DNA from: Dokdonella_A soli
GTDB lineage: Bacteria > Pseudomonadota > Gammaproteobacteria > Xanthomonadales > Rhodanobacteraceae
Direction of reading: 5' to 3'
Assembly (NCBI RefSeq): GCF_039523175.1
Contig: NZ_BAAAEU010000015.1
Location: 105,329 to 169,328, forward strand
DNA length: 64,000 nucleotides
The stretch's first letter is position 1; each line of letters starts with the position of its first letter. Below the pieces are notes generated by a model. That model was not told the DNA's origin and ran no database searches. It was given only the letters and a program-made list of their open reading frames with translations. Both the position numbers and the translations under genes were made by a program. This document shows, one piece after another, positions 8,743 to 18,304 of this stretch.

Positions 8743-8755
8743 AGTCGGGCACGGC

Positions 8756-9532
8756 ATGCCGCTGACCCGACTCATCGATGCCGTGCTTTCGCCGCTCGGC
8801 TTCGGCCTGCTGCTGGCGCTGGCGCTGTGGCTCGGGCGCCGCCGGCTGTCGCGAGGACTCTGGTACGCCGGATTCGCGCTCGAGGCGCTCTGTCTGCTGC
8901 TCGCCGCGCCGCTCGGCGCCAACGCGCTGGTCGCACTCGAGGAACGGCGCGCGCCGCCGGCGATCGCCTGTGCGGCGCCCGCGCCGGCCACGGTCGTGCT
9001 GCTCGCCGGTGGCGTGCGGAGGCCGCCCCACGATGCCGACGACGTCGGCGCGCTGAACGCGGCCAGCGTGCAGCGCACCATCGACGCGGCGGCCTTGGTA
9101 CTGGCCACGCCGGGAACGGAGCTCGTGATCAGCGGCGGCATACGCCCCGGTGACGATGTCGCCGAGAGCACGCTGATGGCCGCGCTCGCGCGCCGGCTCG
9201 GCGTGCCGCCTGTGTCGATTCGCATCGAAACCGGCTCGCGCACGACCTGGCAGAACGCGCAGCACGTGCGCGCGCTCGCTCCCGCCGCCCCCGAGCGGAT
9301 CTGGCTGGTGACCTCGGCACTGCACATGCCGCGCGCGCTGGTCGCGTTCCGTGCCGTCGGCTTCGTGCCCTGCGCCCACCCGGTCGATTTCCGCGCGGCG
9401 CCGTTCCGCGAATTCGCCGACCTGCTGCCGCGTGGTGGTGCGATCGCGGCCAGCGAGGCGGCGCTGCACGAACTGGCCGGCGAGATCGCATATCGCTGGC
9501 GCGCCGCGTACGGAAGCGCTGTGGGTGACTAG
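8756..9532 (+). CDS. YdcF/ElyC family (DUF218) membrane protein
   Basis: The 258-residue protein has two N-terminal membrane helices (about residues 9-26 and 33-55). A DUF218 domain follows, with TVVLLAGGVRRP, LVISGGIRPGDDVAEST, ETGSRTTWQNA and WLVTSALHMPRALVAF. This order matches the ElyC/YdcF family, implicated in envelope biogenesis or lipid-carrier metabolism in enterobacteria. The substrate here is unknown. Its last codons overlap the cca stop by 4 bp, a convergent overlap. Confidence 0.9.
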   Translation: MPLTRLIDAVLSPLGFGLLLALALWLGRRRLSRGLWYAGFALEALCLLLAAPLGANALVALEERRAPPAIACAAPAPATVVLLAGGVRRPPHDADDVGALNAASVQRTIDAAALVLATPGTELVISGGIRPGDDVAESTLMAALARRLGVPPVSIRIETGSRTTWQNAQHVRALAPAAPERIWLVTSALHMPRALVAFRAVGFVPCAHPVDFRAAPFREFADLLPRGGAIAASEAALHELAGEIAYRWRAAYGSAVGD

Positions 9533-10767
9533 GAGTTTTCGACGCGTTGCGCGCGCAGCGCGGCGATCGCGCGCACGCGCGCCTCGCGCATCGCCGAGCC
9601 GATCGCGGTTCCGGTGAGGCCTTGGGTGACGAAGGGGGCTGCGTCGATCGCGACCGCGGCCGCATGCGCCGAGTGCAGGAAATCCGCCTGCGGATACGCG
9701 CTGTCGGAAAACCCGAGGCGGCCGCGCTTGTCGGCTTCGCAGGCGAGCAGGAAACGGTGCAGGCGCTCGGGGCGGCGAAAACTGTCGAGGCGTTCCAGCA
9801 GTTCGAGCACGGTGGCCGGGCGCAGCTCGAGTGCACGATGCGCATCGAGGTGGCAGCGGCAGACCAGCTCCGCGAGCGCCGCATGCTCGGCCGGCACCCT
9901 CAGCCGCGCGGACAGCGCGCGTACCGGCGCCATACCGTTGTGCTCATGGCGGTGATGGCGCGGCAGTTCGTCCTTCGGCGTCAGCGCCTTGCCGAGATCG
10001 TGGGTAAGTGCGCACCAGCCGACCAGGTCGTCACGCGGTGCAAGCCGCGCCGCCATGTCGAGCACGAGTTCGATGTGGATGCCGGTATCGACTTCCGGAT
10101 GAAACTCCGCGCGCTGCGGCACGCCGTACAGCGCGTCGACCTCGGGGAACACCACGCGCAACGCATCGCAGGCGCGCAGCGCCTTGAGAAACGCAGAGGG
10201 CGTCGGTTCGGCAAGCGCCTTGCGTGTCTCCGCCCAGACCCGTTCGGCGACCAGATGATCGACCTCGCCGCTGTCGACCATCCGTTGCATCAGCGCCAAC
10301 GTTTCGTCGGCGATCCTGAAACCGAGCGATGCATAGCGCGCCGCGAAACGCGCGACGCGCAACACGCGCACCGGGTCCTCGACGAACGCCGGCGAGACAT
10401 GCCGCAGGATGCGGTCGGCAAGATCGCGCTGGCCGCCGAACGGATCGACGACCGCGCCGTGCTCGTCCTCGGCCATCGCGTTGATCGTGAGGTCGCGGCG
10501 TTCGAGATCCTGTTCCAGCGTGACCGACGGATCTGCATGGAATGCGAAGCCGTGATAACCGTGGCCGATCTTGCGTTCGGTGCGCGCGAGCGCGTACTCC
10601 TCCTGCGTTTCGGGATGCAGGAACACCGGAAAATCCTTGCCGACCGGGCGGAAACCCCGCGCGCGCATCTGGTCCGGTGTCGCGCCGACCACGACGAAAT
10701 CGCGGTCGGCGACACCGAGCCCGAGCAGCTTGTCGCGGACCGCGCCGCCAACGAGGAACGTTTGCAT
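9529..10767 (-). CDS. cca: Multifunctional CCA tRNA nucleotidyltransferase
   Basis: This enzyme adds or repairs the 3' CCA of tRNAs without a template. The 412-residue protein begins MQTFLVGGAVRDKLLGLGVA and has the GGAVRD signature, the DRD metal-binding pair, the RRDLTINAMA motif B, and RVLRVARFAARYASLGF. A C-terminal HD-type domain (THDLGKALTPKDELPRHHRHE-like region, about 255-275) gives it the length and organisation of the gammaproteobacterial bifunctional type with phosphohydrolase activity. It ends in a 4-bp convergent overlap with the ydcF-like gene. Confidence 0.97.
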   Translation of the reverse strand: MQTFLVGGAVRDKLLGLGVADRDFVVVGATPDQMRARGFRPVGKDFPVFLHPETQEEYALARTERKIGHGYHGFAFHADPSVTLEQDLERRDLTINAMAEDEHGAVVDPFGGQRDLADRILRHVSPAFVEDPVRVLRVARFAARYASLGFRIADETLALMQRMVDSGEVDHLVAERVWAETRKALAEPTPSAFLKALRACDALRVVFPEVDALYGVPQRAEFHPEVDTGIHIELVLDMAARLAPRDDLVGWCALTHDLGKALTPKDELPRHHRHEHNGMAPVRALSARLRVPAEHAALAELVCRCHLDAHRALELRPATVLELLERLDSFRRPERLHRFLLACEADKRGRLGFSDSAYPQADFLHSAHAAAVAIDAAPFVTQGLTGTAIGSAMREARVRAIAALRAQRVENS

Positions 10768-10844
10768 CGCGCGATTGTGCCAGAGCGCCTATGCGTCAGG
10801 CGGTGCAGGCAAATGTCGTGGCGCACACGATTGAAACCTCGCCG

Positions 10845-10918
10845 CCGTTCGCCCTGAGGTATCGAAGGGCGAGCGGCCTCGTGCTGCCACTCATGGTTCG
10901 ATACCTCACCACGAACGG
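10845..10918. repeat. Intergenic inverted repeat with TGAGGTATCGAA core
   Basis: Two facing copies of a short element lie upstream of cca. The left copy (10845-10876) is itself a near-palindrome, CCGTTCGCCCT...AGGGCGAGCGG, around GAGGTATCGA. The right copy (10895-10918) reads on the minus strand as CCGTTCGTGGTGAGGTATCG. The whole can fold into a cruciform. It looks like a dispersed REP-type element. A tRNA T-loop was considered for GGTTCGATACC and rejected. Confidence 0.75.
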
Positions 10919-10954
10919 CTACACGTGTTTCAAGCGGACGCCCAGAACGCGCGG

Positions 10955-11893
10955 TCAATAATCCCCGCGGAACCGGTCCAGGCGGCGCTGGCGATCGTCA
11001 CCGGAAAGCAGCGCCGGCATCACCAGTTCCATCGGTGTGGCGACGATGCCGAGTGCGGCGAGGCCGTCCACGCGCGACACCGAATCGAGTTTCAGCGAGC
11101 GGAAGTTGTCGCGCGAAATGGGCTTTCCAGGCAGCCATTCGCCGACATACGCCTGCAGGAAGCCGAGCGGATCGGGCAGCGGCACGATCAGGCGGCGCTT
11201 GCCGATCATCCGCGCGGTCCAGCGCACCAGCTCTCCGAGCTCGATCACGCGCGGTCCGGTAAGTTCGTAGACGCGTCCGACCGTGTGCGGATGGATCAGC
11301 GCGCGCGCGAATGCCTCGGCGACGTCGCCGACATGGACCGGCGTGAATTTGGCGCCGGCACGCGCGAGCGGCAGCACCGGCGCGATGCGCAGCAGCTGCG
11401 CGAAGCGGAAGAACAGGCCATCGCCGTCGCCGAAGATCACCGAGGGCCGGAAGATCGTCCAGGCGAGCGGCGATGCCTTCACGCGCGCCTCGGCCTCGCC
11501 GCGTGTCTTCAGATAGAAGCTCTCGCCTTCGCCGGCGCGCAGCGCGCTCATCTGCAGCAGGCGCGGTACGCCCACTGCGGCACACGCCGCGATCAGGTTT
11601 CCGGTCAGTTCGACGTGCGCCTTGCGGAAGCCGCTGCCGTCGCTGCCGTGCTCGTTGAGAATGCCGACCAGATTGATCACCGCGCCCGCGCCGGCGAGGT
11701 GGCGCGTGAGCGCCGCGCGATCATGGACATCCGCGTTGACGACGGCGACGTCGGGCAGCACGCCGAGTTCGCGATGCTGCTCGCGGTTGCGCGACAGCAC
11801 GGTGATCGTGTGCCCGTCGCGCTGCAGGCGTGGCACCAGATGGCTGCCGACGAACCCGGTGCCACCGAGCACGACGATCTTCTGCGGCTGCAT
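10955..11893 (-). CDS. NDUFA9-like NAD(P)-binding SDR protein
   Basis: The 312-residue atypical/extended SDR opens with the Rossmann motif KIVVLGGTGFVGSHLVPRL. It continues with GAVINLVGILNEHG, a LQMSALRA segment and the RPSVIFGDGDGLFFRFA strand typical of complex I NDUFA9-like bacterial relatives. The C-terminal part resembles NmrA-type domains. Family members bind NAD(P)H and are often described as nucleotide-sugar epimerase-like; no substrate can be deduced. It lies 148 bp downstream of slt on the same strand. Confidence 0.88.
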   Translation of the reverse strand: MQPQKIVVLGGTGFVGSHLVPRLQRDGHTITVLSRNREQHRELGVLPDVAVVNADVHDRAALTRHLAGAGAVINLVGILNEHGSDGSGFRKAHVELTGNLIAACAAVGVPRLLQMSALRAGEGESFYLKTRGEAEARVKASPLAWTIFRPSVIFGDGDGLFFRFAQLLRIAPVLPLARAGAKFTPVHVGDVAEAFARALIHPHTVGRVYELTGPRVIELGELVRWTARMIGKRRLIVPLPDPLGFLQAYVGEWLPGKPISRDNFRSLKLDSVSRVDGLAALGIVATPMELVMPALLSGDDRQRRLDRFRGDY

Positions 11894-12041
11894 GTCGGTG
11901 CTCCGGGGGTGGGACCGTCATTTAACGCCTTCCGGTGCCGGCAGGGAAGGTGATAGCGTGGGCATGGATCGGGACGATGCGCGCGGGTCAACGCCCCTCA
12001 GCGTCCCTCTGCTCGGTCGGATTGATCCGAGTCCGACGCGC

Positions 12042-14075
12042 TCAATGGCTGTTTTCGGCAGCAGCCACCGCTGGCGCTGGCGCCGCCGCGCAGACCACGG
12101 CCTTGCGCGGCGTCGCCGCAGTCGGTGCCTGGTAGGCCTGCCCGATCTTCGGCATCCGCGAGGACAGCGCCAGCGCCTTGCCGTTCATGCGCCAGTCGTA
12201 GATCACGCTGAATGCGAGCACGCGCGCGACGTAGTCGCGAGTTTCCTTGTACGGGATCGTCTCGATGAAGAAATCCGGATCGAGCGAACCGCGCGCGTCG
12301 AGCCAGCGCCCGACCGGCGCCTCGCCCGCGTTGTAGGCGGCGCTGGCCAGCCACGGACTGCCTTCGTACTTGCCGGCCATGCGCCCGAGGAAGCGCGTGC
12401 CGAGCTGCACGTTGAGGTTGGGGTTCATCAGATCCTGCGCGTTCGAGTAGGGCAGCTGCTCGGCCTTCGCCAGCTGCTTGGCGACGCCGGGCAGCAGCTG
12501 CATCAGGCCGTAGGCGTCGGCACTCGAATGCGCATCGGTCATCCAGGCGCTCTCCGCACGCAGGATCCCGTAGGCCCAGGCCGGATCAATGCCGGCGCTG
12601 CGCGCCTCGCGTTTGACCTGGGCCTCCATGCCGAGCGGGAAGCGTTGTTCGTAGAGCTGCTGTGTTTCCGGATCCGCCGAGAACGCGAACACCGCGCGGT
12701 CGTACCAGCCGCGCCGGTAGGCGAGGTCGGCGGCGAGGCGGCGCTGGTTCACATCGAGTTTGGCCATCGCGAAATCCCATTCGCGGCGCGCGTCGTTCAA
12801 CATGTCCAGTTCGCGGAATTCGAACGCGCGATCGAGGTCGGTCTGCTTCGCGAGTGCCGCCTCGGCTTTCGGGTCGCTAGCGAGCGTGCGCGCGCAGATC
12901 GCGTACGGCTGGTCGGTCCAGTCCGCGGCGAGGAAGCCGTGGAAATTCGCTTCGCGTGCGACTTCAGTCAGGATCGGCGTCGCCTCGGCCTTGCGGTCCA
13001 GCTTCATCAGCGCGCGCGCGCGCAGGTAACGCCAGCGCGCATCCGCCTTCTGCGTGTCGGAAAGGCGGTCGAGCGCGGCCAGGGTTTCCTTGAGGTCGCC
13101 ACCGCTCAAGGCAATGCGTACGCGCCATTCGCGCGTCGCGTCATCCTCCGCGGCCGCCGGCAGCGCGTTCAGGCGCGCCAGCGCATCCGGCGAATAGCTC
13201 GTTGCGCGATAGACCGCGAGCGCGTTGAGCACGCGGTTCTTCTGCGCGGCATCCCATTTGAAACGCGACTCGAGATCGGCCCACGCGGTTTCCGCGGCCG
13301 AGCTATTGCGCCGTGCGTAGCGCGCGAGGCCGTACGCGATCGCCTCGCGCGCACGCTGCTCGTCGGCCCAGGTCTTCGCCTTCGTGAATGTCGTGGCCGG
13401 ATCGCGCAGGGCCGCGACGATACGGTCCGCCGCCGCGCGGTCGGCGCCGCCGAGCAGGGATGCGGCGGCCGCAGTCGTTTCAGCGTTGCCGGCGGCAGCC
13501 GCGCGCTGCAGGCGCTCCCAGACCTGCGTGTCGGTCAGCACGCCGCTGGTGCGGGCCGCGGCAAACACCGGGTCGCAGGCGCCCGGCAGGGCGTGCACAC
13601 CTTGCCAGAGCGCGTCGAGGTCGGCCGTGTAGTCGAGCTTTGTGCCGGCGGCCAGCCGCGCCTGCAGTTCGTCGCAGACGAGCTCGCGGTCGCCGCTGCC
13701 GGTCCAGAACGCGCGGAACGTGGTCCAGTCGCCGCGGCGCGCGAGCTCGCGCAGCCAGGCGCCGCGCAGGTCGCTGGCCGGCAGCGTATCCGGCCAGCGT
13801 GCGAGGAAACGCTCGACCTCGCCGCGGTCGAGCTGCCCGATGCGCGTGCGCAACGCGGCTAGCTCGATGTACGGCGTCAACGGGTAATGGGCTTCATCCA
13901 GACCCTGCGCGAGCTTCTTCCAGGCGCCCTCCGGAGGCCGCGAGGCTGCTGCCAGGGCGGTGCGGAACTGTTCGCGCTGGGCGGCGCGGTCGGCGGCCTG
14001 CAGCGGCAGCATGACGGACGCGCAAAGCAGCACGAGCAGCGAGGATCGCCAGCGGCGGAGCGGACGGAAAGACAT
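12042..14075 (-). CDS. slt: Soluble lytic murein transglycosylase
   Basis: The 677-residue periplasmic enzyme cleaves peptidoglycan to 1,6-anhydro-muropeptides. The start at 14075 gives a signal peptide of about 28 residues (ending MLPLQAADRA). An alpha-superhelical U/L domain fills most of the protein. The catalytic SLT domain is near the C-terminus: WAYGILRAESAWMTDAHSSA with the catalytic Glu in RAES, AYGLMQLLPGVA, DLMNPNLNVQLGTRFL, and ASAAYNAGEAPVGRW. Length and layout match Slt70. Confidence 0.95.
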   Translation of the reverse strand: MSFRPLRRWRSSLLVLLCASVMLPLQAADRAAQREQFRTALAAASRPPEGAWKKLAQGLDEAHYPLTPYIELAALRTRIGQLDRGEVERFLARWPDTLPASDLRGAWLRELARRGDWTTFRAFWTGSGDRELVCDELQARLAAGTKLDYTADLDALWQGVHALPGACDPVFAAARTSGVLTDTQVWERLQRAAAAGNAETTAAAASLLGGADRAAADRIVAALRDPATTFTKAKTWADEQRAREAIAYGLARYARRNSSAAETAWADLESRFKWDAAQKNRVLNALAVYRATSYSPDALARLNALPAAAEDDATREWRVRIALSGGDLKETLAALDRLSDTQKADARWRYLRARALMKLDRKAEATPILTEVAREANFHGFLAADWTDQPYAICARTLASDPKAEAALAKQTDLDRAFEFRELDMLNDARREWDFAMAKLDVNQRRLAADLAYRRGWYDRAVFAFSADPETQQLYEQRFPLGMEAQVKREARSAGIDPAWAYGILRAESAWMTDAHSSADAYGLMQLLPGVAKQLAKAEQLPYSNAQDLMNPNLNVQLGTRFLGRMAGKYEGSPWLASAAYNAGEAPVGRWLDARGSLDPDFFIETIPYKETRDYVARVLAFSVIYDWRMNGKALALSSRMPKIGQAYQAPTAATPRKAVVCAAAPAPAVAAAENSH

Positions 14076-14345
14076 GCAGGACAACCCGGACAGCGATCGG
14101 ATGCGGCCAGTGTAGCGTCGGCATGCTGCGCTGCGGCGTTGCGGCCGTCGCAAGGACGGCGATCCGGGCCCCGTCCGGTGCGATTTCCAGACCGGGCCGT
14201 CGGCAAATTTACCTGGGTCTTGCGCGGCTATAGCAAAAAGCGAATGCTTGTTTTACATTTTCTTGACGCGCCGCGAGGTGCGACCGCTCTTTTCATCCAT
14301 GCGACTTCGCCACGTTCCGCTCTAACTGTCCCGGGAGAGAGTTCC

Positions 14346-17231
14346 ATGCGCTCACGTCGTTTTGTCAAAGTTGCCGTCAATGCGTTGGCCGGCGCCGTCC
14401 TTTCGGCGCTGTATGTCGCACCCGCGCTCGCCCAGGACAGGGTCGGCGAAGATATCCAGAAACTGCAGGCGATCGAGGTCACCGGCTCGCGCATCAAGAA
14501 GGCCGAGGTCGAGGGCCAGACGCCGGTGCTCACGATCACCTCCAAGGACATCGAGGCGACCGGCCTCGGTTCGATCGGCGACGTGATCCAGCGCCTCTCG
14601 GTCAGCGGCTCATCGCTGAACACGAAATTCAATTCGGCCGGTAACTTCGGCTTTCCGCCGGACGGCGGCGGTGTCGGCTCCGGCTCGACCACGATCTCGC
14701 TGCGCAACCTCGGCGCGAAGCGCACGCTGATCCTCGTCGACGGTGTGCGCTGGGTGAACGAGTCGTCGGCCTCGGGCGTGTCCGCCGCGGTCGATCTGAA
14801 CACGATTCCAGCCAGCATCGTCGACCGCATCGAGATCCTGAAAGACGGCGCCTCGTCGCTGTACGGTTCCGACGCGATCTCCGGCGTGATCAACATCATC
14901 ACCAAGAAGAAGCAGGAAGGCCTCGGCCTGCATGTCTACGGCGGCGGCTATTCGGTCGGCGACGGCAAGACCTATTCCGGCAACGTCTCGCTCGGCGGCA
15001 GCACCGACAAGCTCGACTTCTTCATGGACATCAGCCGGTTCAAGCAGAACGAGATCAGCTCTGCTGACTGGGCCGGGTCGAGGTTTCCAGTGCCGGGTAC
15101 CGGGCTCGCGAATGCGAGCTCGGCCACGCCGTACACGCGCTATCTGTTCGACACGCCTGATCCGACCAACAACTACGGCGGCCTGTGTCCGGACGGCTTC
15201 TGCAACATCACCGCGAACGGCGTCGCACCGCCGGGCGGGGTGCAGCCGTTCCCGGGCGGTTTCCATCATTTCAAGCGCGCGGACCGCTTCGACTTCGCGC
15301 CGTTCAACCTGTTGCTGACGCCGCAGGATCGCACCGGCATCTTCGCGCAGGGCACCTACCACATCACCGACCACGTCAACTTCTACCTGAAGGGCCTGTA
15401 CAACACGCGCGATTCGACCAACCAGGCCGCGCCGGAGCCGATCTTCCTCGGCCAGCAGTTCTGCCAGGCGATCGACCTGTGCTACCGCGTCGGTGTGGAC
15501 AAGACCAATCCGTACAACCCGTTCGGTTTCTCGCTTGACGGCAACAGCCCGGACTTCGGCATGGGTCGCCGCCCGATCGAGGGCGGCCCGCGCATCTTCA
15601 AGCAGACCGTCGACACCAAGTACTACGCGACCGGCCTGAACGGCGACCTGACCTTCAGCGACCACCAGTTCTTCTGGGACGTGAACTACGTCAACAGCAC
15701 GAACAACGCGACGCAGACGGTCAGCGGCACCTACAACATCCGCCACATCATGAACGGGCTCGGTCCGATCGCGCAGTGCACCGCGCCGTGCGTGCCGCTG
15801 AACCTGTTCGGCGGCCCCGGCACGATCACGCGGGACATGTTGAACTACATCCTGTTCAACGAGAACGACCGCAGCAAGCAGAAGCTCGAGATGTGGACCG
15901 CGAACATCTCCGGCAACGTGTTCCAGCTGCCGGCCGGTTCGCTCGACATTGCGGCCGGTTACGAACACCGCAAGCTCGACGGCTCGTACACGCCGGATTC
16001 GATCGTGACTGCGGGCGACTCCAATGGCGTGCCTTCGGGTCCGACCGCGGGCGGCTACTCGGTGAACGAGTTCTATGTCGAGGTCAATGCGCCGCTGCTT
16101 GCCGACATGGCGTTCGCCAAGCACCTCGACCTCAGCGCCGCGTCGCGTTATTCGGACTACTCGAACTTCGGCAGCACGACGAACAACAAGCTCGGCCTGC
16201 GCTGGCAGATGTTCGAGGACCTGACCCTGCGCGGCACCTGGGCCGAGGGTTTCCGTGCCCCGTCGATCGGCGAACTGTTCGGCACGTTCTCGCGTTTCGA
16301 TGCGACCCTGACCGATCCGTGTGCGGGCAACGTGACCGCGAACTGCCTCGCGCTCGGCGTACCGGCCGGGTTCACGCAGAACAATCCGCAGATCTCGATC
16401 ATCACCGGCGGCAACCAGCACCTGAGTCCGGAGACCTCGAAGAGCTCGACGATGGGTGCGATCTACAGTCCGAGCTGGGCCGAGAACACCGCGTGGTCGC
16501 AGAAGGTCGATGTCGAGTTGACCTACTACAAGATCAAGGTCGACAACGCGATCCAGGCGCCCGCAGCGCAGACCCAGCTGAACCGCTGCGTGGAAACGCT
16601 CGATCCGCTGTATTGCCATGGCATCACGCGTGCAGGCAATGGTTCGATCAACGGCTTCAACAACACGCTGCGCAACCTCGGCCGCATCGACACGCACGGC
16701 TTCGACCTCGGCCTCAACTGGCTGAGCCCCGAAATGCGCTTTGGCCATTTCGGCGCGAACTGGCAGATCACCTACACGAGCCAGTACAAGGCGGTTGCGA
16801 AGGATACCGGCGCGCGGGAACCGAACACGGTCGGCATCGAGGTCGCCGACAGCGGCATCCCGCGGATTCGCTCGACGTTCGCCGCGACCTGGGGCCTGGC
16901 CGACTGGAGCGCGAGCTGGACCGTGCGCTACCTGTCGCATCTGGTCGAGGACTGTGGTGGTGCGGCCGGTTTCCCGATCTGCAGCCAGCCGGACAATACC
17001 GCAGGCGGCCGTGCCAACGGCTCGCATCGTCTCGGCGCGACCACCTACCACGATGCGCGCGTCACGTGGAAACTTCCGGTGCGCTACAACATCAGCGTCT
17101 CCGGTGGTATCAACAACATCTTCGACAAGGATCCGCCGGCCTGCGTGAGCTGCTCGCTCAACGGCTATGACGCGTCCAACTACGACCTGCCGGGTCGCTT
17201 CGGCTACATCGAGGCCAGCGTCCGGTTCTGA
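14346..17231 (+). CDS. TonB-dependent outer-membrane receptor
   Basis: The 961-residue protein has a signal peptide (about 1-29, ending APALAQ). A plug domain includes the TonB-box-like IEVTGSRIKKAEVEGQTPV segment, LRNLGAKRTLILVDGVRW, IPASIVDRIEILKDGASSLY and a GSDAISGVINIITKKK ending. A long beta-barrel closes with an aromatic terminus (YIEASVRF). GGGAGAGAG lies just before the ATG. The size and the IEVTGSRI opening are typical of the xanthomonad receptors that import carbohydrates, peptides or siderophores; the ligand is not predictable. A tonB gene lies about 6 kb away (23210-24043) and a terminator follows immediately. Confidence 0.95.
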   Translation: MRSRRFVKVAVNALAGAVLSALYVAPALAQDRVGEDIQKLQAIEVTGSRIKKAEVEGQTPVLTITSKDIEATGLGSIGDVIQRLSVSGSSLNTKFNSAGNFGFPPDGGGVGSGSTTISLRNLGAKRTLILVDGVRWVNESSASGVSAAVDLNTIPASIVDRIEILKDGASSLYGSDAISGVINIITKKKQEGLGLHVYGGGYSVGDGKTYSGNVSLGGSTDKLDFFMDISRFKQNEISSADWAGSRFPVPGTGLANASSATPYTRYLFDTPDPTNNYGGLCPDGFCNITANGVAPPGGVQPFPGGFHHFKRADRFDFAPFNLLLTPQDRTGIFAQGTYHITDHVNFYLKGLYNTRDSTNQAAPEPIFLGQQFCQAIDLCYRVGVDKTNPYNPFGFSLDGNSPDFGMGRRPIEGGPRIFKQTVDTKYYATGLNGDLTFSDHQFFWDVNYVNSTNNATQTVSGTYNIRHIMNGLGPIAQCTAPCVPLNLFGGPGTITRDMLNYILFNENDRSKQKLEMWTANISGNVFQLPAGSLDIAAGYEHRKLDGSYTPDSIVTAGDSNGVPSGPTAGGYSVNEFYVEVNAPLLADMAFAKHLDLSAASRYSDYSNFGSTTNNKLGLRWQMFEDLTLRGTWAEGFRAPSIGELFGTFSRFDATLTDPCAGNVTANCLALGVPAGFTQNNPQISIITGGNQHLSPETSKSSTMGAIYSPSWAENTAWSQKVDVELTYYKIKVDNAIQAPAAQTQLNRCVETLDPLYCHGITRAGNGSINGFNNTLRNLGRIDTHGFDLGLNWLSPEMRFGHFGANWQITYTSQYKAVAKDTGAREPNTVGIEVADSGIPRIRSTFAATWGLADWSASWTVRYLSHLVEDCGGAAGFPICSQPDNTAGGRANGSHRLGATTYHDARVTWKLPVRYNISVSGGINNIFDKDPPACVSCSLNGYDASNYDLPGRFGYIEASVRF

Positions 17232-17260
17232 TTCGATTCACGCTTAGGGAGGGAGGGGAA

Positions 17261-17284
17261 GGGCCGCCACGTGCGGCCCTTTTT
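17261..17284 (+). terminator. Terminator of the TonB-dependent receptor gene
   Basis: A perfect 7-bp GC stem (GGGCCGC with GCGGCCC, 5-base loop) is followed by TTTTTCTTTGG, 29 bp after the receptor stop codon. Confidence 0.9.
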
Positions 17285-17296
17285 CTTTGGCTTTTT

Positions 17297-17377
17297 GTAG
17301 GAGCGGCTTCAGCCGCGATGCTCTTCGCCGAGCCTCATGGAAAAGTGCAAAGGCATCGCGGCTGAAGCCGCTCCTAC
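17297..17377. repeat. REP-like inverted repeat, copy 1
   Basis: Two perfect 24-bp arms in opposite orientation (17297-17320 and 17354-17377) flank a 33-bp centre. The arm reads GTAGGAGCGGCTTCAGCCGC plus GATG. The left arm and the following CTCTTCG recur at 28567, so this is a dispersed BIME/REP-type element. It lies between two convergent genes and can form a long hairpin. Confidence 0.88.
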
Positions 17378-17396
17378 GGGAATGTTGCTGTAAGCC

Positions 17397-18200
17397 TCAG
17401 GCAGTAAGTGCGCGCAGCGATTTTGGCCATCGCACGCTCGCGGCGATCGGCAAATGATCCGAAACCGGATGCGGCAACGCCCAGCGCCGCTCCACCTCGA
17501 TCGAGTCCGAGACCAGGATGTGGTCGATCGCGCGCGTCGGGCGCCAGCTCGGAAAGGTCGCCGGCGATTCCTTCGGCCGCACCAGCGACGTGCGCGTGTA
17601 GAGCAGATCGAGCTCTTTGCCCTGCGCCGATGTGTTCAGATCACCCATCAGCACCGCATTCGGGTGCTGTCCGATCAGCTCGGCGAGGAACGCGAGCTGA
17701 CGCGCGCGTGCGGCGGGGCCGAGCGAGAGATGCGCGACGAGCACGACCAGCGCGTCCGCTCCGCTGCCGAAGCGCGCCCACAGCGCGCCGCGACCCGGAA
17801 TGCGGCCCGGCAGCGGATAGTCGAGCACCTCGTCGGGCTGCCAGCGCGCCAGCAAGCCGTTGCTGGAAGTCGCCAGGCGCGATACGCGGCGGTTCGGCTG
17901 GTGGCTCCAGTACGGGAAATCCGCGGCTTCGGCGAGATACTGGGTCTGGTTGAGGAAACCCGACCGCAAGGAACCGGCGTCGGCTTCCTGCAGCCCGACC
18001 AGGTCGAAATCGCCGATCACGCGCGCGAGCCCGTCGAGGTTCGCGCGCTTGCCGGTCGGCAGCACCTGCTTCCAGCTGTGCGTCACGTAGTCGCGATAGC
18101 GGCGCACGCTGCCGCCGGCGAGGATGTTGCAGCTGAGCAGATGCAGCCGGCGTTCCGCGGCGCGGGTGTCCGCGGCGGCGGCGGGTGCGGAGGGGGTCAT
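17397..18200 (-). CDS. Endonuclease/exonuclease/phosphatase family protein
   Basis: The 267-residue protein shows the EEP fold. Motifs include LHLLSCNILAGGS (catalytic Asn), LVGLQEADAGSLRSG (metal-binding Glu), VVLVAHLSLGP, VLMGDLNTSAQGKE (DxN) and a closing AIDHILVS...PVSDHLPIAASV (catalytic His). All core residues are present. Family members cleave phosphodiesters in nucleic acids or phospholipids; the substrate is not predictable. ATG at 18200 was chosen over an upstream TTG. No secretion signal is seen. Confidence 0.88.
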   Translation of the reverse strand: MTPSAPAAAADTRAAERRLHLLSCNILAGGSVRRYRDYVTHSWKQVLPTGKRANLDGLARVIGDFDLVGLQEADAGSLRSGFLNQTQYLAEAADFPYWSHQPNRRVSRLATSSNGLLARWQPDEVLDYPLPGRIPGRGALWARFGSGADALVVLVAHLSLGPAARARQLAFLAELIGQHPNAVLMGDLNTSAQGKELDLLYTRTSLVRPKESPATFPSWRPTRAIDHILVSDSIEVERRWALPHPVSDHLPIAASVRWPKSLRALTA

Positions 18201-18304
18201 GCGGACGAGGCTAACCAGCGCGTCGGAAACCGGCAAGCGCCGCGAGTCACGCTGTCGGCGTTGAAGCGGGCGGCCGGCGCGGTGGCGCGCCGGCCAGCAG
18301 AGTT

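Noticed and set aside
7504..9327. Minus-strand 607-codon frame opposite the MidA-like and YdcF-like genes
   Set aside because: It spans two real genes of known families on the other strand and has no motif of its own.
10895..10918. tRNA T-arm-like sequence GGTTCGATACC
   Set aside because: No acceptor stem, anticodon arm or D arm could be found around it; it is one arm of an inverted repeat.
11622..13862. Plus-strand 746-codon frame opposite slt
   Set aside because: Antisense to a complete Slt70-like enzyme and crosses the gap to the neighbouring gene; low-complexity shadow sequence.
14610..17051. Minus-strand 813-codon frame opposite the TonB-dependent receptor
   Set aside because: Composition is a mirror of the receptor gene and no domain is recognisable; the plus strand has signal peptide, plug and barrel features.
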